From: an uncultured Elioraea sp.
GTDB lineage: Bacteria > Pseudomonadota > Alphaproteobacteria > Acetobacterales > Acetobacteraceae
Reading direction: 5' to 3'
DNA: 8,776 bases
Assembly: GCA_937995555.1 (NCBI GenBank)
Contig: CALKJX010000291.1
Location: 1-8,776, forward strand
This document shows, in pieces, positions 1 through 6,178 of the stretch; the first letter of the stretch is position 1; the number at the start of each line of letters is the position of its first letter. A program made the translations under genes and the position numbers. Under the pieces are notes generated by a model. That model ran no database searches. It saw only the letters and a program-made list of their open reading frames with translations, and was not told the origin of the DNA.

Positions 1-389
1 AGCAGGTCGGAGACGAGCGGCAGGGGCTCCGGCAGCGGTGGCGGCTCCGCCGAGGCGGCAGCGATGATCGCGTCCGGCTCCCCGGCCATGCCGAGGCGCC
101 CGAGCGCCGCCGCAATGTCCTCGGGCGTGATGGCGCCCGCCGCGATCCGTGCCCGCCAGTAGTCGCGCGGCATCAGCATCCGCGCGCCCGCCGTCACCGC
201 CATCGCCGGGACCGCCGCCGGGAAGGGCAGATCGGCGACGCCGAGGAACGGGTTGACGGCGACGAAGCTGTCGAGCGGCCAGAGCGGGGCGATGCGCGAA
301 CAAGCGGTCTCGACCGCCCGGCCGAGGGCGAGCGCGGTGTCCTCCTTGGGCTCAACGGAGAGGGTCGGCGCGAAGGTCACGGCGTCCAT
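1..389 (-). CDS. dabA: DabA (DUF2309) inorganic-carbon transporter subunit, N-terminal part only
   Basis: The first 129 codons of a gene that runs off the left edge. The translation begins MDAVTFAPTL and contains PLWPLDSFVAVNPFLG at about residues 35-50, the N-terminal signature of the DUF2309/DabA family. DabA is a zinc protein related to beta-carbonic anhydrases. With the membrane protein DabB it forms a complex that accumulates dissolved inorganic carbon, probably by energy-driven hydration of CO2 in the cytoplasm. The zinc ligands lie further along the protein, outside the window, so catalytic competence cannot be judged. The ATG at 389 overlaps the dabB stop by 13 nt in another frame, and an AAGGAG ribosome-binding site lies 8 nt upstream inside dabB. 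The two genes are therefore almost certainly co-translated. Family call is strong because motif and partner agree. Confidence 0.9.
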   Translation of the reverse strand, partial: MDAVTFAPTLSVEPKEDTALALGRAVETACSRIAPLWPLDSFVAVNPFLGVADLPFPAAVPAMAVTAGARMLMPRDYWRARIAAGAITPEDIAAALGRLGMAGEPDAIIAAASAEPPPLPEPLPLVSDL

Positions 390-1948
390 GCGGCAGGCTC
401 CTTGGCGGCGGCGGGAATCAGCAGGCGGCGGGCGAGGCGGTTCGCCAGCACATCGAGATAGAGACCCGAGGCCAGATGCACGTAGGCGGCCTGCCACCGC
501 GGGTCGGCAGCGCGATGGGGCAGCTCGGCCTGGGCGAGCACGAGCAGTGCGGCGGCGAGACCGACCGCAGCCGCGACGACCGCCGCAACCGGCCAACGGG
601 GGGCGACGGGCACCACCTCGGCGAGCAGCAGGGCGACGGCGGTCTGGGCAATGATGAAGCCGAGCGCGACGGCGGCAGCGAGCGCGAGGCCGCGTGCCAG
701 CGCCGCCCGATCCGTCCCGCCCGCCGAGGCGTGCCAGACCAGCTGCACGAGACCGAAGGCCAGGACGAGACCGAACAGTACCGGCCCGGGCGCGGCGATC
801 GGATCGACGCCGACCAGGGCGGAGCCACCGAGCACCACGAGCGCCGCGCCGCCCAGCCACAGCGCCAGCCGGACCGGCCGGGGCGGCGCCTCCGCCCATG
901 CGGTGGGCTCGCGCAGCACCGACCCGGCGGCGAGGAATGCATAGGCCTTGTAGAGCCCATGCGCGACGATGTGCAGGAACGCGGCCTGGAACGCGCCGAG
1001 GCCGCATTGCAGGGTCATGAACCCCATCTGCGCGATGGTGGACCAGGCGAGTGCGACCTTGACTCCGGTCTGCGCCTGCATCACGGCCGCGCCGAACAGC
1101 GCGGTGGCGGCGCCGAAGGAGGCGAGCAGCAGCAGCGCCGGGTCGCTGAGCAGCACCAGATCGGCGAGGCGGATGACCAGATACCCGCCGGCGTTGATAA
1201 TGCCCGCATGCAGCAGCGCCGAGACCGGCGTCGGCGTCTCCATCACCTCCGGCACCCAGACATGGAACGGCGCCTGGGCCGACTTGATCACGGCGGCGAG
1301 GGCGATCAGCACCGCGGCGACCGCAAGCCCACCCGGCACGACGCCGCTCGCCGCGGCCTGCCGCGCCGCAGCGAGCACGGCCTCGAGCGAGGTCGCGCCG
1401 ATGCTGGTCGCCAGGATCACGATGGCGACGATCAGGCAGAGATCGCCGAGCCGGCTGAGCACGAACTTCTTGCGCGCGGCGAGCTGGGCCTGCGTCCGCT
1501 CCGGGAAGAAGACCAGCAGCCGATGCAGGGCGAGACTGGTGCCGATCCAGGCGGCCGCGAGCACGACCAGGTCGCCGGCGACAACGAGAACCTGCACCGC
1601 GCCGACGGTAAGCGCGAGATCCGAGAGGAAGGCGTCGCGCCGCGGGTGTCCGTCCAGATAAGTGCGGCTGTAGCGCAGCAAGACAAGGCCGAGCCCCGCG
1701 ACCAGCAGCAGCATGGTTGCCGACAGCGCATCGAGCCGCGCGAGCCGCGCCGCCGCGCCCGCCGTGCCGTCCGCGCCGGCCAGCAGTGCCACGGCCGCCG
1801 CAAGCGCGCCGGCGAGGGCGACCCACCCTGCGGCCGGAACCAGCACGGCGAGGATCGGTCGGCCGTCGGCGGGGCGCGGCAGGAGGGCCACGGCGACGCA
1901 GACGAGCGGGCCGACCAGAGCGAGCAGGCTGGGCAAGGCATCGGGCAT
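377..1948 (-). CDS. dabB: DabB, NuoL/NDH-1 subunit 5-like membrane subunit of the DAB inorganic-carbon pump
   Basis: A 523-residue, strongly hydrophobic polytopic protein of the proton-conducting membrane transporter family (NuoL/MrpA relatives). The family core is clear: KSAQAPFHVWVPEVMETPTP at about 222-241, then SALLHAGIINAGGY, GVKVALAWSTIAQMGFM near 295-311 and HIVAHGLYKAYAFLAAGS near 326-343. Lys222 corresponds to the essential mid-membrane lysine of NuoL, and Lys297 and Lys334 lie in the other conserved charged helices. By eye, the helix where NuoL has its conserved glutamate reads AAAWIGTSLALHRLL and has no acidic residue. At 523 residues it lacks the long C-terminal lateral helix of NuoL. 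The DabA gene directly behind it, and the absence of other nuo or mrp genes, mark it as DabB rather than complex I or an antiporter. It is presumed to couple the ion gradient to DabA. The ATG at 1948 has only a weak ribosome-binding site. Confidence 0.9.
   Translation of the reverse strand: MPDALPSLLALVGPLVCVAVALLPRPADGRPILAVLVPAAGWVALAGALAAAVALLAGADGTAGAAARLARLDALSATMLLLVAGLGLVLLRYSRTYLDGHPRRDAFLSDLALTVGAVQVLVVAGDLVVLAAAWIGTSLALHRLLVFFPERTQAQLAARKKFVLSRLGDLCLIVAIVILATSIGATSLEAVLAAARQAAASGVVPGGLAVAAVLIALAAVIKSAQAPFHVWVPEVMETPTPVSALLHAGIINAGGYLVIRLADLVLLSDPALLLLASFGAATALFGAAVMQAQTGVKVALAWSTIAQMGFMTLQCGLGAFQAAFLHIVAHGLYKAYAFLAAGSVLREPTAWAEAPPRPVRLALWLGGAALVVLGGSALVGVDPIAAPGPVLFGLVLAFGLVQLVWHASAGGTDRAALARGLALAAAVALGFIIAQTAVALLLAEVVPVAPRWPVAAVVAAAVGLAAALLVLAQAELPHRAADPRWQAAYVHLASGLYLDVLANRLARRLLIPAAAKEPAAWTP
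398..403 (-). promoter_or_regulatory. Ribosome-binding site of dabA inside dabB
   Basis: On the minus strand AAGGAG lies 8 nt before the dabA ATG at 389 and within the last codons of dabB. It fixes the dabA start and supports translational coupling of the two genes. Confidence 0.75.
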
Positions 1949-2053
1949 GGCGCGGAATCCGGAGCGGGGCTGACGCCATGCCCCCTACACCGACCCGAGC
2001 TTCAGGAAAAATTCAATGTATGATCCGATGTGTTCTACAGAAGCGAACGATCC
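1949..2053. promoter_or_regulatory. Divergent dabB / lysR promoter-operator region
   Basis: The 105 bp between the divergent starts of dabB (1948) and the lysR-type gene (2054). Part of it, about 2002-2042, is markedly richer in A and T than the surroundings. It contains the short dyad TTCTACAGAA (2033-2042, arms TTCT/AGAA) and the imperfect repeat ATGTATG/ATGTGTT just before it (2016-2034). LysR-type proteins usually bind such dyads between themselves and their divergent target, so autoregulation together with control of dabBA is expected. No clear sigma70 -35/-10 pair is seen; the location is strong but the exact operator is a guess. Confidence 0.5.
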
Positions 2054-2941
2054 ATGCCCGCCCTGAACTACCGCCACCTGCGCTACTTCCGCGCAATCGC
2101 GCGCGACGGCAGCCTGACCGGAGCGGCGCGGCGGCTGAACGTCGCGCCCTCCGCGCTGTCGATCCAACTGCGCGCCCTCGAGGACGCCCTCGGCCATGCG
2201 CTGTTCGAACGCACCGGCCGCACGCTTAAGCTCACGGAAGCAGGGCGCATCGCGCTCGATCATGCCGAGACGATCTTCCGCACCGGCGACGACCTCGTCG
2301 CCCGGCTCAAGGGCCAGGCGGCGGCGCAACAGGTGTTGCGCATCGGTGCCGTCGCGACGCTCTCGCGGAACTTCCAGCTCGGGCTGCTCGGTCCGCTGAT
2401 CGGTCGTGAGGACGTGGAGCTGGTCGTGCGCTCGGGCAGCCTCGCCGAGCTGCTGGCGCAGCTGGCGGCGCACCAACTTGATCTCGTGCTGTCGAATGCG
2501 CCGATGCCCCGCGACGCCGAGACACCGTGGCAGAGCCTGCTGCTCGATCAGCAGCCGGTCAGCCTCGTCGGCCGGGCGCGGCGGCGGCGATTCCGGTTTC
2601 CCGCCGACCTCGACGGGGCGCCGATGGTGCTGCCCTCGCCGGCATCGGCGCTGCGCACCGCCTTCGACCTGCTGGTCGAACAGGCGGGGGTGCGGCCGCG
2701 CATCCTGGCCGAGATCGATGACATGGCGATGCTGCGCCTGTTCGCGCGCGAGAGCCCCGCCCTCGCGCTCGTGCCCCCAGTCGTGGTACGCGACGAGCTG
2801 GCGAGCGGGCGCCTGCGCGAACTCTGCGTGGTGCCCGGACTGACAGAAACCTTCTACGGGATCACCTTGAGCCGGCGCTTCCCGAACCCGCTCCTGCGCG
2901 AGGTCCTACGCACGCGGAGCGCTACAGGACCTCGACGCTGA
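2054..2941 (+). CDS. LysR-family transcriptional regulator, probable regulator of dabBA
   Basis: A 295-residue protein of normal LysR length. The N-terminal winged helix-turn-helix spans about residues 3-62: NYRHLRYFRAIARDGSLTGA, then ARRLNVAPSALSIQLRALE as the recognition-helix segment, then FERTGRTLKLTEAG. The rest is the periplasmic-binding-protein-like effector domain. The opening HLRYF...IARDGSLTGAA resembles NhaR-type members, but subfamily and ligand cannot be settled from the sequence. It is divergent from dabB, the usual position of a LysR regulator next to its target, which suggests control of inorganic-carbon uptake; this is inference. An in-frame GTG at 2030 would add eight residues, but ATG 2054 places the helix-turn-helix at the usual distance from the N terminus and was preferred. 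The last 20 bp overlap the 3' end of the convergent cold-shock gene. Confidence 0.9.
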   Translation: MPALNYRHLRYFRAIARDGSLTGAARRLNVAPSALSIQLRALEDALGHALFERTGRTLKLTEAGRIALDHAETIFRTGDDLVARLKGQAAAQQVLRIGAVATLSRNFQLGLLGPLIGREDVELVVRSGSLAELLAQLAAHQLDLVLSNAPMPRDAETPWQSLLLDQQPVSLVGRARRRRFRFPADLDGAPMVLPSPASALRTAFDLLVEQAGVRPRILAEIDDMAMLRLFARESPALALVPPVVVRDELASGRLRELCVVPGLTETFYGITLSRRFPNPLLREVLRTRSATGPRR

Positions 2942-3638
2942 GCGCCTGTCGGCCCTTCGGCCCCGTCACCACGGTCGCCTTGACGCGACGGCCGGGCGTC
3001 AGGCTCTCCGGCGTGATCGCGCCGAGCGCCCGCAGGGGCACGAACACGTCCGTGCCGTTCTCCGGCACGATGAAGCCGAAACCCTTGCGCACGTCGAAGA
3101 ACTTCACCGTGCCGGCAACGATCTCGGACGGACCGTCCGGGGTGAAGGGCCGGGCGCCGAACTCGCGGCGCGGCGGGCGATCGCCCGTGCCGACGCCGAA
3201 CCCGCCGCCGCCGCCGAAGTCCCGCCGCGGTGGGCGATCGCCGTACTCGCGGCGCGGCGGACGATCGCCGAAGCCGCCGCTACCGAACCCGCCGCCGCCG
3301 CCGAAGTCCCGCCGCGGCGGGCGATCACCGAACTCGCGCCGGGGTGGGCGATCGCCGTACTCGCGGCGCGGCGGACGATCGCCGCTTTCCGGGATCGGCG
3401 CGGCGCCGTGCTTGACCTCCAGGATGCGCGTGACCTGTCGGCCGCGCGGCACGTCGCCGACCTCGCAGACCAGCACGTCGCCCTGGTCCACCGCGGTCAG
3501 CCCGAGCGGGGTCAGCGAACTGACGTGGAAGAACACGTCCTGCCCATCCGGCAGGGTCACGAAGCCGAAGCCCTTCGCACGATTGAAGAACTTCACGGGC
3601 GCTTCCAGCGAAGCGCCTTCAGGGGTGTCGTCGTCCAA
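2922..3638 (-). CDS. Double cold-shock-domain protein with GDRPPRR-repeat linker
   Basis: A 238-residue protein with two cold-shock (OB-fold, single-stranded nucleic-acid binding) domains. Domain 1, about 12-78, has APVKFFNRAKGFGFV (RNP1 KGFGFV) and DVFFHVSSL (RNP2). Domain 2, about 174-238, has GTVKFFDVRKGFGFI and DVFVPLRAL, where the usual RNP2 histidine is replaced by proline. Between them lies a low-complexity linker of six GDRPPRR(E/D)(F/Y) units and two poly-glycine stretches. Two-domain cold-shock proteins are common in Alphaproteobacteria, and the likely role is RNA chaperoning in the cytoplasm. The basic, aromatic, glycine-rich linker resembles RGG-type RNA-binding disordered regions. 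The start is a TTG at 3638; it is the only start codon between the in-frame stop at 3663-3665 and the first domain, and a weak AGGCAGG lies about 8 nt upstream. The 3' end overlaps the convergent lysR gene by 20 bp. Confidence 0.88.
   Translation of the reverse strand: MDDDTPEGASLEAPVKFFNRAKGFGFVTLPDGQDVFFHVSSLTPLGLTAVDQGDVLVCEVGDVPRGRQVTRILEVKHGAAPIPESGDRPPRREYGDRPPRREFGDRPPRRDFGGGGGFGSGGFGDRPPRREYGDRPPRRDFGGGGGFGVGTGDRPPRREFGARPFTPDGPSEIVAGTVKFFDVRKGFGFIVPENGTDVFVPLRALGAITPESLTPGRRVKATVVTGPKGRQALSVEVL
3159..3383 (-). repeat. In-frame tandem repeat coding the GDRPPRR linker
   Basis: Six 27-nt units each encode GDRPPRR plus E/D and F/Y, interrupted twice by GGGGGFG-type spacers. At a larger scale there is a duplication: the block 3196-3230 recurs at 3283-3317 (offset 87 bp, 29 codons), and the block 3231-3270 recurs at 3345-3384 (offset 114 bp, one extra 9-codon unit). 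All offsets are multiples of three and of codon units, so the array can expand or contract without breaking the frame. Confidence 0.85.
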
Positions 3639-3760
3639 GGGGTGGGCCTGCCTGCGCGGGTGTTATCCGGTTCGTCTCCGGTCGGCACCATAACCGACTC
3701 GTGCGGGATGCTACAGCCCCTCTTTGTGCGCCGCACGGGAGCGGCCGCGACACGGCCGTC
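3639..3760 (-). promoter_or_regulatory. Upstream leader/promoter region of the cold-shock gene
   Basis: A 122-bp gap between the stop of the PuuD-like gene (3761) and the TTG of the cold-shock gene. It contains an inverted repeat GTCGG-N8-CCGAC at 3681-3698 and the less GC-rich element TTATGG inside its loop on the minus strand. A promoter here is likely because the cold-shock gene is probably expressed separately, but no convincing -35/-10 pair or classical cold-box was identified. Confidence 0.3.
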
Positions 3761-4549
3761 CTATTCGGCAGCCAGCGCCACGCTTCGCTGCCCGGCCCGG
3801 GCCTCCGCACGCGCACGCGCGGCCGTGCCGAACGCCTCGAAAATGGCACGGCTGGCCGCATCCGTCTCGAAATCGTACTCCGGATGCCACTGCACGCCGA
3901 GCGCGAAGCCCGGCGCGCCCGGCAGCGTCACCGCCTCGATCGTGCCGTCCGGTGCGGTCGCCTCGACGCGCAGCCCCGGGGCGAGGACGGCGATCCCTTG
4001 ATTGTGAAGACTGTTCACTGCAAGGTGCTGTCCGCCGACGATGGCGGCGAGCGGCGAGCCCGGCCGGATCGCGACACGATGCGCCTTGCCGGTGCGCACC
4101 GCCGGAAGTGCCTGCTCCGACGGCGTCGAATGGTCGATCCGGCCCGGCAGGTCCTGGATCCGCTGGTCGAGCGTGCCGCCGAGCGCAACGTTCAGCTCCT
4201 GCATCCCGCGGCAGATCGCGAGCAGCGGCACGCCCTCGGCGAGTGCCGCACGGATCAGCGGCAGGGTGACGCCGTCGCGCGCCGGATCCTCGGGCGTGCC
4301 ATCCGGGTGCGGCGGGCCGCCGTAACGGGCCGGCTCGACATTGCTGCGGCTGCCGGTGAGCACCAGCCCGTCCAGGATGCCGAGCCACGCATTCACGTCC
4401 GCCCGCTCGCCCATCGCCGGGATCAGGCAGGGCAGCCCGCCGACGATCAGGTCGACGGCGCGGACATAGGTGTCGGACGCCGCATGGTTCGGTGTCGCGA
4501 AGATGCCGAACGGCTTGACGCAGCAGGAGATCCCGATGACGGGTTTCAT
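3761..4549 (-). CDS. PuuD-like gamma-glutamyl hydrolase, class I glutamine amidotransferase fold (peptidase C26)
   Basis: A 262-residue protein, close to the 254 residues of E. coli PuuD. The nucleophile-elbow sequence LLAICRGMQELNVALGGTL places the catalytic cysteine at residue 113, and GVQWHPEYD places His222 and Glu224, completing the Cys-His-Glu triad. VNSLHNQGI near 178-186 and the opening MKPVIGISCCVKP also fit the family. PuuD releases GABA from gamma-glutamyl-GABA in putrescine breakdown, and relatives act on other gamma-glutamyl amides. No puuA, puuB or puuC partner is visible here, so the substrate is open and no symbol is given. The ATG at 4549 was chosen because the family homology begins there; an ATG-like start at 4657 would add 36 residues of non-homologous sequence. 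No strong ribosome-binding site is visible. The 120-bp gap from maf suggests a separate transcription unit. Confidence 0.87.
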   Translation of the reverse strand: MKPVIGISCCVKPFGIFATPNHAASDTYVRAVDLIVGGLPCLIPAMGERADVNAWLGILDGLVLTGSRSNVEPARYGGPPHPDGTPEDPARDGVTLPLIRAALAEGVPLLAICRGMQELNVALGGTLDQRIQDLPGRIDHSTPSEQALPAVRTGKAHRVAIRPGSPLAAIVGGQHLAVNSLHNQGIAVLAPGLRVEATAPDGTIEAVTLPGAPGFALGVQWHPEYDFETDAASRAIFEAFGTAARARAEARAGQRSVALAAE

Positions 4550-4669
4550 GGGTGGCAGGTCGTGCTCACGGTCGCCGACACGATGCGACAGTATCCGCGA
4601 CCGATTGCGGCACGGTAAAGACCGGATCGCCGCCGTACCGTCATCACAAGCGCGCATGGGTGGGCGCGA
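4550..4669 (-). promoter_or_regulatory. maf to PuuD-like intergenic region with inverted repeat
   Basis: A 120-bp gap that contains the perfect inverted repeat ACGGTA (4612-4617) and TACCGT (4636-4641) around 18 bp, and a shorter CGCGC/GCGCG pair (4651-4668) just after the maf stop. These could be an operator for the PuuD-like gene or a weak end of the ppsR-maf transcript. There is no T-run that would support an intrinsic terminator. Function unresolved. Confidence 0.25.
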
Positions 4670-5290
4670 TCAGTCCTTGAGCACCCCGTGCTGACGCAGG
4701 AAGCCGAGCAGCGGCAGCAGCGGGAGGCCCAGGATCGCCGCGTGTTCCCCCTCGATCGCCGAGAACAGACGGATGCCGAGCCCCTCGACCTGGTAGGCAC
4801 CGACACTCCGCGTCACCGCCTCGCCGGCGGCCTCGACGTAAGCGTCGATCGCGACGTCGGTCAGGGGACGCATCACGAGACGCGGCGTGGCGACATGCTG
4901 CCAGACGCGCACCCCGCCGCGCAGGCACAGCACCGCCGTGACCAGCGTGTGGCGCTGGCCGGCGAGTGCACGCAACTGCCCGCGCGCGGCCGCACGGTCT
5001 GCCGGCTTGTCGAACCAGCGCTCGCCGCAGACCAGGATCTGATCGGCGCCGATCACGAGGGCGGCCGGCTGACGCTCGCTGATGCGGCGTGCCTTCAGCT
5101 CGGCGAGCAGCAGTGCACACTCCGCCGGGTCGAGCCCGTCGGCGCGCGCGCTCTCCTTGATCGCCGCCTCGTCCACACCCGGCGCCGCGGTCTCGAAGGC
5201 GAGGCCTGCGGCGCGCAGCAGCGCCGCACGCGTGGGCGAACCGGACGCGAGCACCAGCGGCGGGGTCTCGGACTGCAGCAGGCCGTTCAC
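4670..5290 (-). CDS. maf: Maf-family nucleoside triphosphate pyrophosphatase
   Basis: A 206-residue Maf/HAM1-fold protein that hydrolyses non-canonical or modified nucleoside triphosphates to monophosphates. Family motifs in order: LASGSPTRAALL (about 14-25), GVDEAAIKE (38-46), IGADQILVCGERWFDKP (80-96) with the presumed catalytic Asp83, GAYQVEGLG (164-172) and AIEGEHAAILGLPLLPLLGF to the end. The GADQ form instead of GADT resembles the YceF branch (7-methyl-GTP pyrophosphatase) more than the YhdE branch (dTTP/UTP); this subfamily placement is inference. The GTG start at 5290 shares four bases (GTGA) with the ppsR stop, so translation is probably coupled. No Shine-Dalgarno is visible, which fits reinitiation. 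A ppsR-maf pair beside hemE is a recurring alphaproteobacterial arrangement; here maf is followed by a PuuD-like gene rather than aroE or coaE. Confidence 0.92.
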   Translation of the reverse strand: MNGLLQSETPPLVLASGSPTRAALLRAAGLAFETAAPGVDEAAIKESARADGLDPAECALLLAELKARRISERQPAALVIGADQILVCGERWFDKPADRAAARGQLRALAGQRHTLVTAVLCLRGGVRVWQHVATPRLVMRPLTDVAIDAYVEAAGEAVTRSVGAYQVEGLGIRLFSAIEGEHAAILGLPLLPLLGFLRQHGVLKD

Positions 5291-6150
5291 GGCGAAGGGC
5301 CGGTCGGCCGTGCGCCTTCGGCCCGCCGCCGCTCCCAGGTCTCGATGAGCTGGATGACGGTGGTGGCGGTCTCCTCGATCGAGCGACGGGTGACGTCGAT
5401 CACCGGCCAGCCGCGCGCGGCGCAAAGGCGCTTGGCAGCCACCAGTTCGCGTTTGACCTCCTCCGGATCGATGTACGCGCTCTCAGCCACGTGGGTGCGG
5501 GGCGCACCGATCATGCTCAGGCGGTGGCGGCGGATCTCGATCAGCGCCTCCACGGCGATGGTCAGGCCGATGATCGGTCGCTCGGCGCGGTCCAGCACCG
5601 ACGGCGGCGGTACGCCTGGTATGAGCGGAACGTTGGCCGCCTTGATGCCGCGGTTGGCCAGATAGAAGCTGGTCGGAGTCTTCGAGCTGCGCGACACGCC
5701 GACCAGGATCACATCCGCCTCCAGGATTCCTTCCTCGCCCTGGCCGTCGTCATGCGCGAGCACGTAATGCATCGCGTCGATCCGGCGGAAATAGTCGGCA
5801 TCCAGCACGTATTGACGACCAGGCTTGCCCGCACTCGCCGTGCCGACATAGGCGGTCAGCATGTCGAGCGTCGGATCGAGCACCGATACCGCCGGCAGGC
5901 CGAGGCGCTGGCAGAAGCTCTCCAGTTCGGCACGCAGGCTGCGATCCGTGAGCGTGTAGAGCACGGGCCCGGGCTCGTGCTCGATGCCGTCCAGGACCCG
6001 GTCGAGCTGGAACCGGCTGCGGATCAGCGGCCACCGATGCTGCACCGCTGCGATACCCTCGTACTGGCTCAGGCAGGCACGGGCGAGGCTGTTCAAGGTC
6101 TCGCCGGTGGCGTCGGAGATCAGATGCAGGTCGATCCGTCTGCTGGACAT
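5287..6150 (-). CDS. ppsR: Pyruvate phosphate dikinase/PEP synthase regulatory protein (DUF299 kinase/phosphorylase)
   Basis: A 287-residue protein of the DUF299 family, the usual length. It opens with IDLHLISDATGETLNSLARA (6-25), the hallmark N terminus, and carries the nucleotide-binding loop GVSRSSKTPTSFYLANRGIK (151-170) followed by ANVPLIPG. These are bifunctional enzymes that use ADP to phosphorylate, and phosphate to dephosphorylate, a threonine in the target dikinase or PEP synthase, switching it off or on and so controlling pyruvate-PEP exchange. Which target applies cannot be told from this window, and the target gene is not present. The ATG at 6150 was chosen because homology begins there; a longer frame from 6306 would run through the candidate origin. 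It is divergent from hemE and overlaps maf by four bases. The homologue (RP001/duf299) flanks the replication origin in Caulobacter and Rickettsia. Confidence 0.93.
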   Translation of the reverse strand: MSSRRIDLHLISDATGETLNSLARACLSQYEGIAAVQHRWPLIRSRFQLDRVLDGIEHEPGPVLYTLTDRSLRAELESFCQRLGLPAVSVLDPTLDMLTAYVGTASAGKPGRQYVLDADYFRRIDAMHYVLAHDDGQGEEGILEADVILVGVSRSSKTPTSFYLANRGIKAANVPLIPGVPPPSVLDRAERPIIGLTIAVEALIEIRRHRLSMIGAPRTHVAESAYIDPEEVKRELVAAKRLCAARGWPVIDVTRRSIEETATTVIQLIETWERRRAEGARPTGPSP

Positions 6151-6169
6151 GATGCGAAGCTGGCCCGCC

Positions 6170-6178
6170 TGTGGATCG
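6170..6178 (-). promoter_or_regulatory. DnaA-box-like site, reverse orientation
   Basis: TGTGGATCG on the plus strand reads CGATCCACA in reverse, matching TTATCCACA at 7 of 9 positions and the Caulobacter G-box TGATCCACA at 8 of 9. It lies about 20 bp upstream of the ppsR start. Confidence 0.4.

Noticed and set aside
377..1948. Complex I subunit NuoL or Mrp antiporter subunit
   Set aside because: No other nuo or mrp gene is adjacent, the protein is shorter, and the overlapping downstream gene carries the DabA signature.
476..2023. Long plus-strand open frame of 515 codons
   Set aside because: It is antisense to dabB. Its product is an unstructured charged sequence rich in R, G, E, Q and H with no domain, typical of the shadow of a hydrophobic gene in high-GC DNA.
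2030..2053. GTG at 2030 as the lysR start
   Set aside because: It adds eight residues before the conserved helix-turn-helix and would place the start inside the likely operator; ATG 2054 fits the family better.
3150..3383. Several GCGATCGC-type palindromes resembling the cyanobacterial HIP1 repeat
   Set aside because: They arise from the codons for Gly-Asp-Arg-Pro in the repeated linker and are absent elsewhere as a dispersed set.
3150..3390. CRISPR-like regular repeat array
   Set aside because: The repeats are in-frame codon units within a coding sequence, spacers are themselves repeats, and no cas gene is present.
3701..4618. Plus-strand open frame of 305 codons
   Set aside because: Antisense to the PuuD-like gene, whose catalytic triad is intact; the plus-strand product shows no recognisable motif.
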